In this document: piece after piece, positions 1 through 12,297 of the stretch
Layout of the letters: every line of letters begins with the position of its first letter
Position numbering within the stretch: position 1 is the stretch's first letter
Source: Isoetes taiwanensis
Lineage: Eukaryota > Streptophyta > Lycopodiopsida > Isoetales > Isoetaceae
Assembly: GCA_021234155.1 (NCBI GenBank)
Contig: JAJEKV010000020.1
Span: forward strand, 1,374,938 to 1,438,937
Length of the DNA stretch: 64,000 bases
Reading direction: 5' to 3'
Translations under genes and position numbers: made by a program
Notes under the pieces: generated by a model
The model's input: the letters and a program-made list of their open reading frames with translations, nothing else
What the model was told of the DNA's origin: nothing
Database searches by the model: none

Positions 1-639
1 GATTTAAGCTCCTATTTGCTCAATTTTGGGACAAATATGCTGCCAACTTGCTAATAATGTTTAGAATGCCATAAATATCGAAGCAAGTCCATTTCCCAAT
101 TTCTGCACATACATCTATTTCTTAGCTTTGTTTAATTATCTCTCTTTTGTTATCTTTTCCTAATCCACCTCATTTTGTTTTACTTTGTTTACAATAGACA
201 TCTTCATCGAGCGAATTTTTTTTTGTTCCATTGCGTAACTACCAGGTAAAGAAATGGCCTACAACCCGTCTGTAAACCTACTCCAAAAAGAACAATGAGT
301 TTATATGTAGGTAATGACAAGGCATTTTCTCTTGATTTGTTTGCTCCATTATTGTGACAAGTCTGATTCCAACAGCCGTAAAACTGTGGTTTTTAGAGTC
401 TGAGACCAAGATAGACTGTGCAAAGACAGCTCAGTAAATTAAATGAATTATTTCGAAATGGCGAAATAGTACACAGGAAATGGTACACCTGTTACCAGTA
501 GGGGGAAGGAAATGCTCATGGCAGCAATTTTGCTGCAAGTTCATTATGTTTACTACTAGATTTATAATCTTATGATTCTTTTCTGATTGTAACATGTTTG
601 TAACTCCTAATATTGTTGCCTTTTAACCCTTTTTTGTAG

Positions 640-753
640 TTGGATATGTCTGAATCATCAAGCAATGAAAGCTCAAGCGATGGGTCTAGCACTGGAAGTG
701 AAGATGGTACATCCAGTACTGAAATTGAGGATGTTGAAATAGAAAGTGTTTAA
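640..753 (+). CDS. Last exon of an acidic Ser/Glu-rich protein, probably CACTA-encoded (partial)
   Basis: A T-rich tract ending in TTTTTGTAG looks like a splice acceptor. It is followed by an open frame of 37 codons ending in TAA. The peptide contains MSESSSNESSSDGSSTG and then a Glu/Asp-rich tail (EIEDVEIESV). It has no recognisable fold; it is a low-complexity acidic C-terminus. Because it sits just inside a CACTA end and points toward it, it is most simply the last exon of an element-encoded protein. A host-gene last exon beside an inserted element is the alternative. Upstream exons were not identified in the first 639 bases. Confidence 0.4.
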   Translation: MDMSESSSNESSSDGSSTGSEDGTSSTEIEDVEIESV

Positions 754-1014
754 CCAAACTTTTTTAATATTTTTTAGGTCATAATCAGGACAGTGAATAG
801 TTCATGTCCAGTGTTCTTTTTAGACATTGGAAACTAATCATGATGATGAGAATGCTTTCTATTTTGTAAGCATTCCATGTTCATTCCATGTTCAGTATTC
901 TTTTTAGAAATTGTGAATTAATCATGTTTCATAAACGTTCCATGTTGATTGTTCTTTTTAGAAATTGTCAATTAATCATGATCAATTGTAGTTCCTTTTA
1001 TCTTTCGCCAATAA

Positions 1015-1665
1015 TGTGACAAAAAAAGAGACAATGCATAGCATCAAAGATGATACAACATGTGCCAAAAATATGATAACATTATGTCCAAAAAAAGACT
1101 TAAAATATGACAAAAAGGTGACTATAAATTGCCACAAAATATGACAAAAACTTAACTAAATGTGTTGATAGATCACGTTAAAAATGCCAAAAAAGCTTAA
1201 AATATGATTAAAAGGTGACGGAAAATTGTCAAAAAGGGGGACAAATATGAACTAAAATATGTCAAAATACATGACAAAAAGATGCCAAAAGCAACTTAAA
1301 ATATGACAATTAGGTGCCAAACAATTGTCAAAAAAGTGACAAGAAGTGATCTATAATGTGACAAAATAAGTGCCAAAGAATTGCCAAAAAACAAATGACA
1401 AGAAATCATCTAAAATATGACAGAATACACGACAATAAATTGCCAAAAAGTAACCTAAAATATGACAAAATAGGTGTCAAAATTTTGCCTAAAAAGGCGA
1501 CAAAACAATGTGGTAAAAACTGACAAAATAAGTGTAAAAAACTTGACAAAAAAAGTGACAAAATACTGACGATGTATCGTCACCAATTTTTGATATTTTT
1601 ATGGTCGTATTTTTGCCAGTTCTCTGGAATTTGCAGTAGTCTACAAAGTGACAAAAAAACTGACA
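1015..1665. repeat. Degenerate subterminal repeat array (TGACAAAA motif)
   Basis: Dozens of short motifs of the type TGACAAAA, TGCCAAAA and AAAATATGAC occur here at irregular spacing and almost all in one orientation. The block stops just before the CACTA terminus at 1689. In CACTA elements such motifs bind the element's TNPA-like protein; that role is inferred from position. Confidence 0.65.
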
Positions 1666-1689
1666 ATAAACGCCTATTCTCTTGTAGTG

Positions 1690-4600
1690 TCGGTGTACTA
1701 TGATTTTGAAATCTGCAATTTTTTGCTGACATGGCGTATTGGACGCTTGGGAAACATTGACAGCATCGGAATGCTACAGTGCCGTGGTCGAGAGCTGGGA
1801 TCGCGTTGTTGCTTACTTGCTTGCTTTGCTGGCATAGATGGTGAGCAATAAAGCAGATGCTTAGCGAACCGGTTATTGCTTTCCTGGTGTCGAGCTTCAG
1901 AAGTTAGGTATTGCTCCCGTTGTTGTTATTTGTTTCTCTAGGTTTTGCTTGGCATCCTCACAGGAGGCCGTTAATTAGACTGGAGATTCAGAAGTTAGGT
2001 TTATGCTGCATAGTAGGTCGTTAATCGGATTGGAGATTCAGAGTTCAACCTGGTGATTAAAAGAAATCCAGTGCTTCTGCACATGAATTGCAAGAGGTGA
2101 GCATGATTTTGTATTTATGGCTTATGAATTCTATAACTAAAGTTCACTGACCTCATATTTGTAAGTCGATTCATCCAAATAGATTTTCCTTCAACTCATT
2201 TGTGCCATTAGAAATAGTTGAGTAAGTCTTCCATACAGGCCAGCAATTCGAAGAAATAACTTTTATGCTTGGATCGTTGCCTTTCTAAACTCTTTAACAG
2301 TACAAAGCAGGCAAATTATGTGAGGAGTAGATTTTCTCCAACAATAGAAATTTGTTGGGTCGTTTCCTTCCTGATTCTATAAGGTCTTATGGAGCCAGCC
2401 TTGCGTCCTTATGAAACATCCGACACATTGCACCACAAAGTTTATATCTTTGATCGCAGCTAAGATCTTTAGTGAACTAAAGTCGTGAGTGCTTTGTGAG
2501 CTTGCTCATTAGTCGTATGGTATCTAATACATTTGTTTATTCTGCAAAAACAACAATTTGGAACCACTCTTGCTTTAGGAAGCATCCAGTTGTCCCATTG
2601 CAACTAATGAATATCTTCAATAGTTGACACTGTAAGTGCTTTAAACTTACTTTTATTCTCTGTGTCATGTAGTGCATACATGATCTAACACATTTGGTGA
2701 TTTTGTATGTATTTATCTTTATTACAAAAAGACAACAAATTCAGTGCAAGTTAAACCACATAGCCTCTACCAAACTCCCATTATCATTACCTCCCCATTA
2801 GCGAGCTTTTAATTAAGCTGAAGCATATAGGAAACAGACACCTAGAGCTAAGATAGGATCACCATACTCTAATATTTTGTCTCTTTGTTATATTTGCAAG
2901 AAATTGCTTATTCTTCAACTGTTTCGCTGCTCATTTGATCTAAGAGCAGATAATCATCTAGATGCTCTAAAGTTTGGTTTCTCACAACAGTTCCTTGCAT
3001 AGGCACAGTGGCATTAACATGTGCTTGATTATGCAGAAGGAATAATAAAGGAATCCAGAAACACGTAAGTGGAGCACAACATTCATTACAATGTCTGATC
3101 AGTATATGTGCAGTCTAGAATACGATGGCAATTAGTTCTGGGACTTCAATGATGCTATGGTCACACTGTTTCTGTTGTGGCTAGTTGGGTTTAAATAATG
3201 TAAATTGAATTCAAGAGCTGCTGAGGAATCTGTATGCGTATTTGCCTACTGCTGTTTGGCACACAAACTGAACTTTTGTTAAGGGAATTAAAACCCACGT
3301 TTCTAAAACACTACCTAGGTCCAACTTTTCGTTTGATCTATTTTTTGTTGTAGTTCTTTTAGACCTTAAATCTTGCCATAGAGTCTTTTGGAAATGTTTT
3401 AGATTTGTCACTTATTCACTGCCATGGCTGCAGGAACAACTAAATCATGCTTTGTTTCTACTTCTTGAATATGTACATTGGCAGTCATTCTTCAGCATTT
3501 AAAATTATTGGAGGTAGTGTTCTTCTAATTTTAATGATAAACTGATCACAGGGAGATGGAGATAGACCACAGAGACAAGGGTATAATAAAGAACTTGCAA
3601 TCACATGGAAATGAAGATAGATCAGAAAGATACAGGTATAACAAGAAGCTTGCAATCTGTTGGTCCTATTTTCTGTGTTTTCCATGTCTCTATTGTTCTC
3701 AGAGTTGCAAAAGTGTAGCAGAGGACCACTTTTTATTCAATAAAAGTACACTGTAATGTGCTTATTAGCTTAGGTGTTTCTGAATGTGCTTCTAAAAATA
3801 AATTTCTGTTGTATTATTGTATCTTATCAATGTACATTGTGATTTCTGAACCAATTATGCTTTGTGTTTGTAGTCATACGCAGGGTACAAAAACAAAGAA
3901 AATTGAATGTAGGATCTTTACTTGCAGGTTGCAACACGCATTGCCCAAGGTACACAGTTCAATGACTTCACATAAGCTTATATAAGAGTATTGTCAAATA
4001 GTTTTTGTGCCCAATTGGATGATATTAAATTAATAGATCGAGTCAGCCACTGTCCGTGTTCCCTGTTATTTGTCAGTACCAAATTTGCCCGATCGCTTCG
4101 TTTTTTGGAGGTACATAGTTGAATGAGGTTAGATAATCTTGCACCATTAGTTGCAGCCAAAGAAACTACTTGCATGCATTGGCCATGAAATGTACATTAA
4201 TGATCGTGGACTTTCAGAGCAAGCCTTTATCTTTGCAGTTGTCCATTTTCCATTCTTAGATACTTGATAGCCAGTACACAAGTGGCCTCATCCAAAGTGT
4301 ACAGTTTCAGGCACTGCAGGCCTTAGTTGCAAAAATGTAGCAAGAGATAGCAGAACATACTATAATGTGCCATGGTCTGAGCTATTCCCAATAATGGTCT
4401 GAGCTGTTACCCCAATAGCTGTTTTTTGATTCAATAGCAGAACATACTGTAATGTGCCATGGTCTGAGCTATTTCCAATAATGGTAGAGGCTGTGACCAA
4501 TATTTTATATTTACTATTTACACATTATCTGATTGTCTCTGATCATAAGACAAACGTTTACTAATCTGAAAGTCCTAGGCATTAAATGCAGCTCCAATTT

Positions 4601-6389
4601 CTCAGCCACGAGACCAAAAGCATCTTTGATTTGCCATAGCCAAGCCAGTAAGAGGATCATAGATATTCAGGATTTAATGCCACATACTTTTGAATATCTA
4701 GCCTATTAGCAAGGTTCCAATATTGTAGGTCTATAGGTTGGGTTTAAAGATACACACAAGTTTTTGTGCCCATTGGACTTGGCATTAAATCCAAGTTAGA
4801 GTCAGCCATTGTCCATGTTCCCTATGTCTGCTATGTTGTGCTCAAAGCAGATAGTTCAATGAGCTCAGATAAGTTCCATAGGCCTTTATGTATAGGACAA
4901 GGACAGTTAATAGATCTTAGATATTGTTTGAGAGTGCTCAAAAAGCTGGCATTGCATTTTTGCCCGAGTTGCACCAATTTTGAATTACGCTGTAAATGAT
5001 CCAAGCCAAATAGATTGAGTGCATTCAGTACCAAGATACAAGTCATTGCAATAAGGAAGAGTTCACATTCCTCTGCCATAGCTAAATAATGTGAGCTGCA
5101 GCATTCATCACGCTACAATATATCAGGAAATTCTCTCATATTTGTCATCTAAGAAGAACGTTTATGTAATACTGACAAAAATAGCTAATACTTAATGATT
5201 ATGCCACTGACTTTGTATTGACTTTTACCGTAGGAAAATGGATGCTTGATGACAGTTCGGCATCTGATGACTAGATTGTCCCCCCTGGACTGTATATCTG
5301 CATGTCATTTTCTACATTTAAATTTACATGATCTATTATGTGCTAACTCAGCTCTTATTTCATGCTAGCAGCAACAACGCTAGCAACAACAACAGTGTGC
5401 GTGCATGCAAACCCCATTAATTAGATAATTTTTAGATTATATTTCATTTACAATTGAAATGACAAGAAAGTAGATTTTAGGAAGTACTCTTGCAAGGACG
5501 GGATAGCTTGCTTTGCTATGGTGCTTATTATTCAAGTTTGTCTCGATTGAACATGCTCATCAAATGCTTGAGTTTAATAAGCAATTAGGCTTCAATTTTC
5601 TAGATTGCTCCACATTATCTTAACCATGGTTTCCTTTTCCAATTGCCAAGTCGTCATCTATGTTATATGTAGCCCTTATGCTTTAATTTTCTACAAACTG
5701 TAAGTACTTCATCAAGCTTTACTCTCAAAGGAGTGAACGCAAATACTAGGAGAGAATTCTACCTATTTGATTGAGTGTGATACGTTCAAAGTAATGCTAT
5801 ATGGATTTTGTTAGCTGCAATTCAATTTGCAAAGGGGAGCATTCCCCAGTTTCGGGTCTAAATTTGCTTCAAACATTTAGTGCATCATCACATAGAATTA
5901 AGAACATAGAAGCTGAAGATTGGACATTATAACTGTTATGATTATGACCACCATATTATGGTGTGGCCCCAACTTCAAAATAATAGTATTGCTAGAGCAC
6001 AACATAACGGAATCATCTATATAAAGTCATCATCGTGGGCAACCATTTTATTTCAAAATTTCTCGCCATTATTCCATCCTATAAAGCATCCACTTCATAT
6101 TTAAAGTTCACTACATATAGCGGAACCATCTCTGAAGATTAGGTTATATTAGAGCATCAACTTCAAATTTAAACTTCACTACATGTAAGATATTCTTATA
6201 AATATTAGCTAATACATAATCTACATGGTAAATTCTAATTGAATGGCATCCCACTTTTCAATCTCTAATTTGTTGATTTTGTCGAGCAAAATGGTCGTAC
6301 TTATGCCCGGCAACGCCGGGCACCGTTACTAGTATTTATTATATGGGTCAAATGCTTCTTCATAACTCTTCATGAGAGATGTACTAAAT
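1690..6389. other. Non-coding spacer with weak local duplications
   Basis: No convincing coding exon was seen. The spacer holds faded duplications. A unit of about 60 bp is doubled near 3550-3655, each copy ending in CTTGCAATC. A unit containing CATACTATAATGTGCCATGG at about 4358 recurs at about 4442. A 30-bp motif built on AGTTCAATGA is present near 3950, 4110 and 4845. The stretches near 4000-4100 and 4750-4840 are diverged copies of each other (both carry GAGTCAGCCA and TTTTTGTGCCC). Short open frames here look random. Confidence 0.5.
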
Positions 6390-6615
6390 TGTGACGCTCC
6401 CTACAAAATATACAGCGCTCTGCCGTACACTCCGTAGGAAATCCCCCATCCGGTCCTTCGACCGCATGGGCCCTCCGTCTATCCCGCACTCCAGGGTGTC
6501 CCTAGTGCGGGAAGGGGACACGGAGGTGTCTTGCGCGCCCTTCCCATATGGGCTCCTATCACAGCGGAAGCATATACAACGTCAGAACTAGCAATAACAA
6601 TACATTCTAGAATGG

Positions 6616-7258
6616 GACTCGCAAGAAACCAACAAACCGCCCGATAGATAGGCTTCTCATTCATCTCAGCAGATTTTCTACAATGGTGGACAGTGGGTAG
6701 CCGCACACATGCGAACTACCCACGAAAAATAAAGGGAAAATCCAATTATATCATTTGGACCCCAAAACAAATACAATGCTAATAGATGAGTGGCTGATGT
6801 ACCTGCCGAAAGCTTATCACCGGGATTAAAAAACCCCGCCCTTTCGGGTTTTCGAGGAAAAACCCTAGTGATAAGCCTTCGGCAAGGGGCTTAGACAAAC
6901 GTAAGGCATAGAATCGCTCCCAAAAACCCCCGCATGGAGAAGTCGAAACGGATGCCGCTCGCCAACCTGTACCTGCACATCACCAACACAACAAACGAGA
7001 AACATACCAGAGAATAGCATCACCCAGCGGGTGGAAAAAAAGCATCACCCAGCGGGTGGAAAAACATGATAAACAGAACTTGTACAAAATATAATAAACA
7101 AAGAAGGGGGGGAGGGTGGGTTCAAAGAGAATAAGGTACTGCTGAGAGAAGAGGAAGCGCCAATGAGACATAGATGCAGAAACGCGCCTGAAATAGCGAA
7201 CTCCAACCCAAAACGGGCATGCGCCGCCCGCATGCATGCATGACATGCATGCTCGTCC
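6616..7258. mobile_element. 643-bp insertion in the LTR with 13-bp flanking repeat
   Basis: The insert is bounded on both sides by CATTCTAGAATGG (6603-6615 and 7259-7271), and the flanking LTR sequence resumes after it. A 13-bp duplication fits a non-LTR element. The flank core TTCTAGAA is itself palindromic and the insert starts GGGAC and ends GTCCC, so a terminal-inverted-repeat element is not excluded. It carries a long hairpin also found in the LINE 3' end near 37.8 kb, and a doubled 23-bp unit GCATCACCCAGCGGGTGGAA near 7018-7063. No poly-A or TATTC tail was seen. Confidence 0.5.
6804..6884 (-). other. Long stem-loop shared with LINE 3' sequence
   Basis: The outer arms TGCCGAAAGCTTATCAC and GTGATAAGCCTTCGGCA pair over 17 positions with one mismatch. 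The interior, read on the minus strand, holds GGTTTTTCCTCGAAAACC and a C-run/G-run pair. A related hairpin lies at 37750-37831. It is probably an RNA structure of a retroelement 3' region. Confidence 0.5.
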
Positions 7259-7984
7259 CATTCTAGAATGGCGATCCGATGTCTCGGATCGATGCGATCA
7301 TACTACCTCGAAGGGTAGTGCATCCACATATCCATAGCTATTAGCTACAACAGAGATAAACATATGCCGTAAAATATGAGAGCTCCTACCCAAGGCTCAG
7401 ACTCATGGGGAGGTAGACTGACGGCTAGGCCTCAAGATAGAGCAGACTGAGTCATAACAATGGCGGGGCTGGCTATAGACAATGGCTAGGGTTGACCACT
7501 CCATCCGCCCCTCCTGTGCATACTTTGCAGATGGGCTAGATCAGGCTCTGGCATGACTCTAGCCTTCCAGATATGCAATCCCATGGTATCACCCATCGGG
7601 ACTACTCCAGGTTGCATCTCCCTGGTCCGTCGAGGCAGGAAGGGTCGCATCTAACCTTCCCAGGGTCTAAAGGTTCCACGGGCGGCTAGAGAATCGTGGT
7701 GACACACGATTCGTCCCCGACTTACCCCCCAAAATAAGGGCCATGCCAACACCTGCAACTCGTGAGAGGCAGGGCAACACCATTGCCCCAGGAGGTGTCG
7801 GACCCATGCCCGGCCCACACGAAGTGACCAGCCAAGTGCTGAGTCACATCATAGCCCCCTTAGCCCGGTGGGTTCCTATGCACAGACCGCATAATAATAG
7901 GAACTAAAGGGTCTAAACTAGGAGCATCACTAAGTAATGGCTACTAGGTCTCTACCCCCCTTTCCAATACAAGAGGAGCAAACA

Positions 7985-8489
7985 TATCTAAAATGGGGTG
8001 TAGCTGGCTCTTTAGAGCCTTACATTCGGCGTCAAACCAGGGGTTCTGAGGGAATTGCGCAGTGTCCCTTCGCGGAGGCTTTCTTGCTGCAAAGCATTCA
8101 TTGGCTGCTGCGAGTAAGGCCTTCACCAACCACTCACACTTATCATGCAATGTATAGAGGGCATCAATCCCTTGTAGCTCACGTTCAAGCGCAACCTCAT
8201 ATTCTGCTTGCTTCCGATAGTTCGGGGTGTATCCCAAACCCCGAGAGCGTCTATCCTGTGGCCACGCCACTGAGTATCTCCAATCCCAAGTGGCATAAAG
8301 TGGATAATGGTCTGATAAAGTCTCTTCATCTCTTGTTCTTGTGCCTATCGCAAAATCTCTTATCATATCAAGTTCTGGCACTGAGCTAGGAGATAGTCCA
8401 CCACACTGGCTATATCCACATACATGATAATAATGAGAGTAACATCTAAACCTAATCATACATGTATCTAACTTACAGTTAGGGTTCAT
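7985..8489 (-). pseudogene. LINE (non-LTR retrotransposon) endonuclease-domain fragment
   Basis: The minus-strand frame contains the C-terminal part of an AP-type endonuclease and the linker that follows it in plant LINEs. The motif TLSDHYPLYATWDW carries the Ser-Asp-His catalytic signature, and NPWFDAECKALKSQL is the usual post-endonuclease motif. Reverse transcriptase should follow on lower coordinates but is absent: at about 7980 the sequence changes to LTR material. The N-terminal half of the endonuclease is also missing. This is a dead fragment, either inserted in the LTR or joined to it by deletion. Confidence 0.7.
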
Positions 8490-9834
8490 TGATTAGGGTT
8501 TAAGATCTAGACTGAGGGTTCTAGGAAGGCTTTACTAGAGACACGAAATGCTAACTCATCTGGAGTCCTAACTTCCAGATGATCTACAAAGAAATCTATG
8601 CCGAAATACCTGCTCCCGAAGAACTCCCTCCTGCTCCCGGCGTCTCCATGGTCTTCGAGGTGTTCGAGGTAGCTCCCACTGCTGCTGATGCGCTCACGCT
8701 AATTCTATTTTAAAAAATATTTTAATTATTTATCATATAGTTAGGGTTCTTTATCATCAGATCCAAGTGTTAAGTGTGCAACTCTCATTCGCCACTTGGT
8801 GATGCTTGAACCAAAATTGAAATATATTTTACAGTTGCTGTACTTAAATTAAGACAATTTTTGATTAATTTACAAGGACCTTGAAGGTTATTTACATGCA
8901 TTTGGAAGGAATTAAATCCTTAGGAAGGTTTAACTAACGTGTTATATAAACATTATCTTACTTATTTTCTTATGTGGACTGACCCTAAATGTATGCCACA
9001 ATGATGTGCTTTTAGATTATATAATTTATGTGGTCTTAAGGAGTCCACATCCCTGGTTTATTTAACTAAGAACTACGCTGCTAGCTCATTCCTAGGTATG
9101 AATGCATGCATTTGACCATGGCCTAAGTGAATTATGCTTTTTCTAACATGGCCGATGATTTCATGCGTCCTATCATGCACACCCGATTATACTCGTTATG
9201 TTCTTCTAGAGTGCTGACATCCGTTACTAAGACGGCGTGAGGAATGACGAAGTTCCTATCATGGCCACTGGTGCCTATCATGCATCCTATGACAATTTAT
9301 AAGATGTTTTATCTCACCCCATCTTGGATCACTCGCCTCCTACGGCTAGAATGCACCCACCTATCCATCCTGCGTCGACTAACTTAAAGGCAACCTGGCC
9401 ATTGGATTGCTTCTAGGAATTTCGATGGTGAAACTTGCCCATGATGTCGAGGTCGATTAATTTAACGTCGATTTGCCCCTAAGATCCAGGTATGCTCAAT
9501 CATACGATTGAGGCCCCACTTTCTTCGAAAAGTGAATGGTCCTGCACCCCTTCAATGACGTTATCCAATGCACCCTATCCCCTCAATTGATGTTGGATCC
9601 AACATCATAGCTATTCTCTCCCCTTAAGAGGTTACACGCTTGTTACTTAAAACGTTTAATTTATGAGCCTTAGCTAAACATATTTAACTGCCTCACATGA
9701 TGGATGTTTAACATATCTATCCCTTAAGTGATGGGTTACCCAATTATTAGAGTAATTCTAACCCGCGACGTTTTGTCGTCATGACAATTCCTTTTGTCTC
9801 AAAAGACTATGTGATTAATATACTTCTTATTTTA
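8490..9834. other. Spacer without recognised gene
   Basis: Mostly AT-rich sequence. At 8590-8710 a GC-richer plus-strand open stretch encodes a Pro/Glu-rich peptide (EIPAPEELPPAPG); it may be leftover LTR 3' sequence or coding debris from a retroelement. Nothing else was recognised. Confidence 0.35.
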
Positions 9835-9842
9835 GATGTACC

Positions 9843-10215
9843 CAGGGATCTGTACATATGAAATTATTTTTTCAGACGTATAAAGTGCAAAAATACGTAT
9901 TTTTGGGAAAAATACGTATTTTTCGTATTTAATACTCGATGGCCGAAAAAAAAAATTTGCGTAAAACAAGCGAAGGTTTAAACTACCAAAAAAAAAAAAA
10001 ATTTAAAATTTTTTTTTTTTTCGCGTCAGCAATGACACCCACCCTCGGCATGGCACAATTCAATGTGGCACGCCAGGCGAGGGTCACGCGAAATTTTTTC
10101 GACGTCGGAAATTTTTTTGGACGTATTTTTGACGTATTAAACGTCAAATTTGTGCCATATCAAACGAAAAATACGTATTACATATAAAACGTATACCGTA
10201 TTGAACCTATCCCTG
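9843..10215. mobile_element. 373-bp hAT-type MITE
   Basis: The element starts CAGGGAT and ends ATCCCTG, a typical hAT terminal inverted repeat. It is flanked by a perfect 8-bp target duplication, GATGTACC, at 9835-9842 and 10216-10223. The interior is rich in TACGTATTTTT motifs near both ends and has no transposase, so it is non-autonomous. The 82-codon open frame inside it is a chance product of A/T runs. Confidence 0.8.
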
Positions 10216-10321
10216 GATGTACCATATATGTATTAATCAATTTCGCATCCTAGAGATTCCCCCTTCTTAGTTAATTACTCTTTTGGAATTTTCCTACCAA
10301 TTGAATTGATGCCATCATAAC

Positions 10322-10720
10322 AAGCTGGCCGGACTTTATGACACGTGTACAGTCTCATTTAATACAGAGTATTTCGTGTACATGTTCATTTATTACATAG
10401 CATTTATTACAAGCTATGATTGCATGGATTTGAAATCATGAATAGACACATGGGCTATTTTGGTGTAAATCATGATCGATCTTATTGCATTTACTATGCC
10501 TTTGTGGTAAGGATTTTGAATGATTACACCCATTATCGTCAATGATATTATCCATTATATGTGGATTAGAATGCAAACACGTGGCATTAAAATAGCCGTT
10601 GATCGGTGACATGTGTCGACTGTTTAAAGGGCCTTCCATACTATAAATAGAAGGCACTTCCATCACTTTAACACATTGAAAGCAATCGAGGTATTGGTTT
10701 GAGCACATTCCTTGCATTCT
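10322..10720 (+). repeat. Promoter-like direct repeat, copy A
   Basis: This block recurs, with scattered mismatches, as 11325-11393 plus 13522-13805; the second copy is split by the MULE-like element. Partial copies of its left portion are near 10880-10965 and 11045-11225. It contains a clear TATA box (ACTATAAATAGAAGG, near 10641) followed by ATTGAAAGCAATCGA. An LTR or TRIM origin is possible, but no clean LTR ends or primer-binding site were found. Confidence 0.55.
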
Positions 10721-11984
10721 GTTTTCTTTTTTTTCTTCCTTACTTATTATAAGGACGTGACACGTATGCAGATTTAGGTTTTTTGCAATGTCCGAAATCG
10801 AGGCAATGCTCCTTGATGTTTTATCTTCTTTATGTAAAGCAGTATCAATTTTTTGTTCTCATTTTCTTCCTTACAAATTAGCTGAGTATGACACATGTAC
10901 ATTCTCATTTAATATAGAGTATTTCGTGTACAGGGTTACATAGCATGTATTACAAGCTATTATTGTGATACTTTTTGTGAGCTAACATATATTTTATGAT
11001 TGTGATACTTTTTGTGTGGTTATGCATGATTCATTCTTGCTTACAAATTAGCTGAGTATGACACATGTACAGGTAAAAAGCATTTAATGTCCCTTAAATA
11101 TTTTTAGTGACCAAAAGGGTCATTTATTACATAAAAGCATTCTAGAACTTTTAAATATATTTTGCTATGATTGCATGGATTTTGAAATCATGAATAGACA
11201 CTTTTATTTTGGCTATTTGTACTAGTTTTAATGAAAATAAAAATGAAAAGTACCCGGTTATTGTGATTCCATCGCCAAAAGATATTCCTTCCCTACTGAA
11301 TCATTTATCTTGAATATTTCGGGTATCATAGCATTTATTACAAGCTATGATTGCATGGATTTGAAATCATGAATAGACACATGGGCTATTTTGCGTCGAA
11401 ATATTTTTACCCCGGTTATTGTGATTCCATCGCAAGATATTCCTTGCCGCAGAATCACGAGCCCGGGGAAACGGGATCCGTTCCGGAGGTCCCGTTATTC
11501 GTACCTGACAGTGTCAGGTGTACCTTCTATGGATCTCAGCCTTCCGTTTATAGGGTCCATCTTGACCGTCCGTTTTATACCTTCCGGCGGAATCACCTCT
11601 GCAAGATACCGCGGGACGAAATCACCGCATTTTTATTCCATGGGACAGAATCACCATGTGGAATATATCTCACTAAAAATTCAAATTTTTTGGCTATGGC
11701 GGCTTGCTCCGGCTGGGGTTTCCTTCTTCTCTTGTTCTTGTTTTATTTTTGCTTCTACGTTGTTTGCAGATCCGGCAGCCTAAATGGAGCACATCCGGTT
11801 TTTGTCTTCTTCTTACCTTTCTTGGTTAAATGCTTGCGTCCCGTGACCTAAATGGAGCGGTCGGCACCTAAAATGGAGCGAGATCCAAAGAGGAAATGGC
11901 TGGTGCAGTACTTCTAATCTCTAGTGTTTTCGTTGGTTTTTTTTGGACCCATTCTTTGAAGAGGCAGATTTGGAAATCCGGTAG

Positions 11985-12297
11985 AAAATGGCCCAACCCG
12001 GACATGAATTTTTAAGCGGAAGACCGCGCATAATCCGGGATTTCCGACAAATGCGGTAGGCCCCCCGATTCGACGTGAGTTCCTTTTGAGGAATCAAACC
12101 GGTTAGATTGTTATAGCTCAAATCTAAGCTTACATGAATAGGAAGCTTACCAAGACTTCGCCGGAACCCGACCCCCATAGCCGATTATCGAGAGAGTTAG
12201 GGTTCCTTGAAGCATAGAAAGACTTCCCAAATCCGGCGGAATGGTCCCATCCAAGAGATTCGAAGATAAGTCCAACTGCTTTCTGAGATCCAATGCA
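11985..12297 (-). pseudogene. Captured LRR receptor-kinase ectodomain fragment
   Basis: In minus-strand frames, two to three leucine-rich repeats can be read: KQLDLSSNLLDGTIPPDLGS, then after a frame change RRSLGKLPIHVSLDLSYNN with LTGLIPQ. These are followed by RGLPLKNSCPG, which matches the (C)GLPLKNPC cap that ends many plant LRR-RLK ectodomains. Kinase, transmembrane and N-terminal parts are absent, and the frame is broken between repeats. The fragment lies wholly inside the MULE-like element, in antisense to the window, as in Pack-MULE capture. It cannot make a functional receptor. Confidence 0.65.

Larger units (their letters stand above)
1..1689 (+). mobile_element. Right end of a CACTA (En/Spm-type) DNA transposon
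   Basis: The sequence ending at 1689 reads, on the reverse strand, CACTACAAGAGAATAGGCG, the classic CACTA terminal inverted repeat. Inside this end lies about 650 bp of degenerate TGACAAAA/TGCCAAAA motifs, the expected subterminal repeat zone. Further in is a short terminal exon of an acidic, serine-rich protein. The matching left terminus is not in the window, so the element either starts upstream or is truncated. CACTA elements make 3-bp target duplications; the base triplet after the end is TCG but cannot be matched to a partner here. The terminal repeat is well supported; the left extent within the window is an inference. Confidence 0.75.
6390..7980 (+). mobile_element. Decayed LTR of the TGTGACGCTC family, interrupted and lacking its 3' end
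   Basis: It begins TGTGACGCTCC, like the two complete elements at 55865 and 58592, and shares their landmarks: GGGCCCTCCGTCT, GACACGGAGGTGTC, GCGGAAGC, the CCATCCGCCCCTCCTGTGCA block and the GTGCACAGACCGCAT-like block near the right side. The copy is split by a 643-bp insertion at 6616-7258. Around 7980 similarity fades into LINE endonuclease sequence, and no CGTCACA end was found downstream. The short open frames in it are not genes. Confidence 0.65.

Noticed and set aside
7937-8389. 150-codon plus-strand open frame
   Set aside because: It is the antisense shadow of the LINE endonuclease fragment.
9939-10187. 82-codon open frame in the hAT MITE
   Set aside because: Produced by poly-A and poly-T runs (Lys and Phe stretches); the element is non-coding.
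11351-11851. 166-codon plus-strand open frame
   Set aside because: It crosses the left end of the MULE-like element and its inverted repeat words; composition and lack of any motif show it is not a gene.
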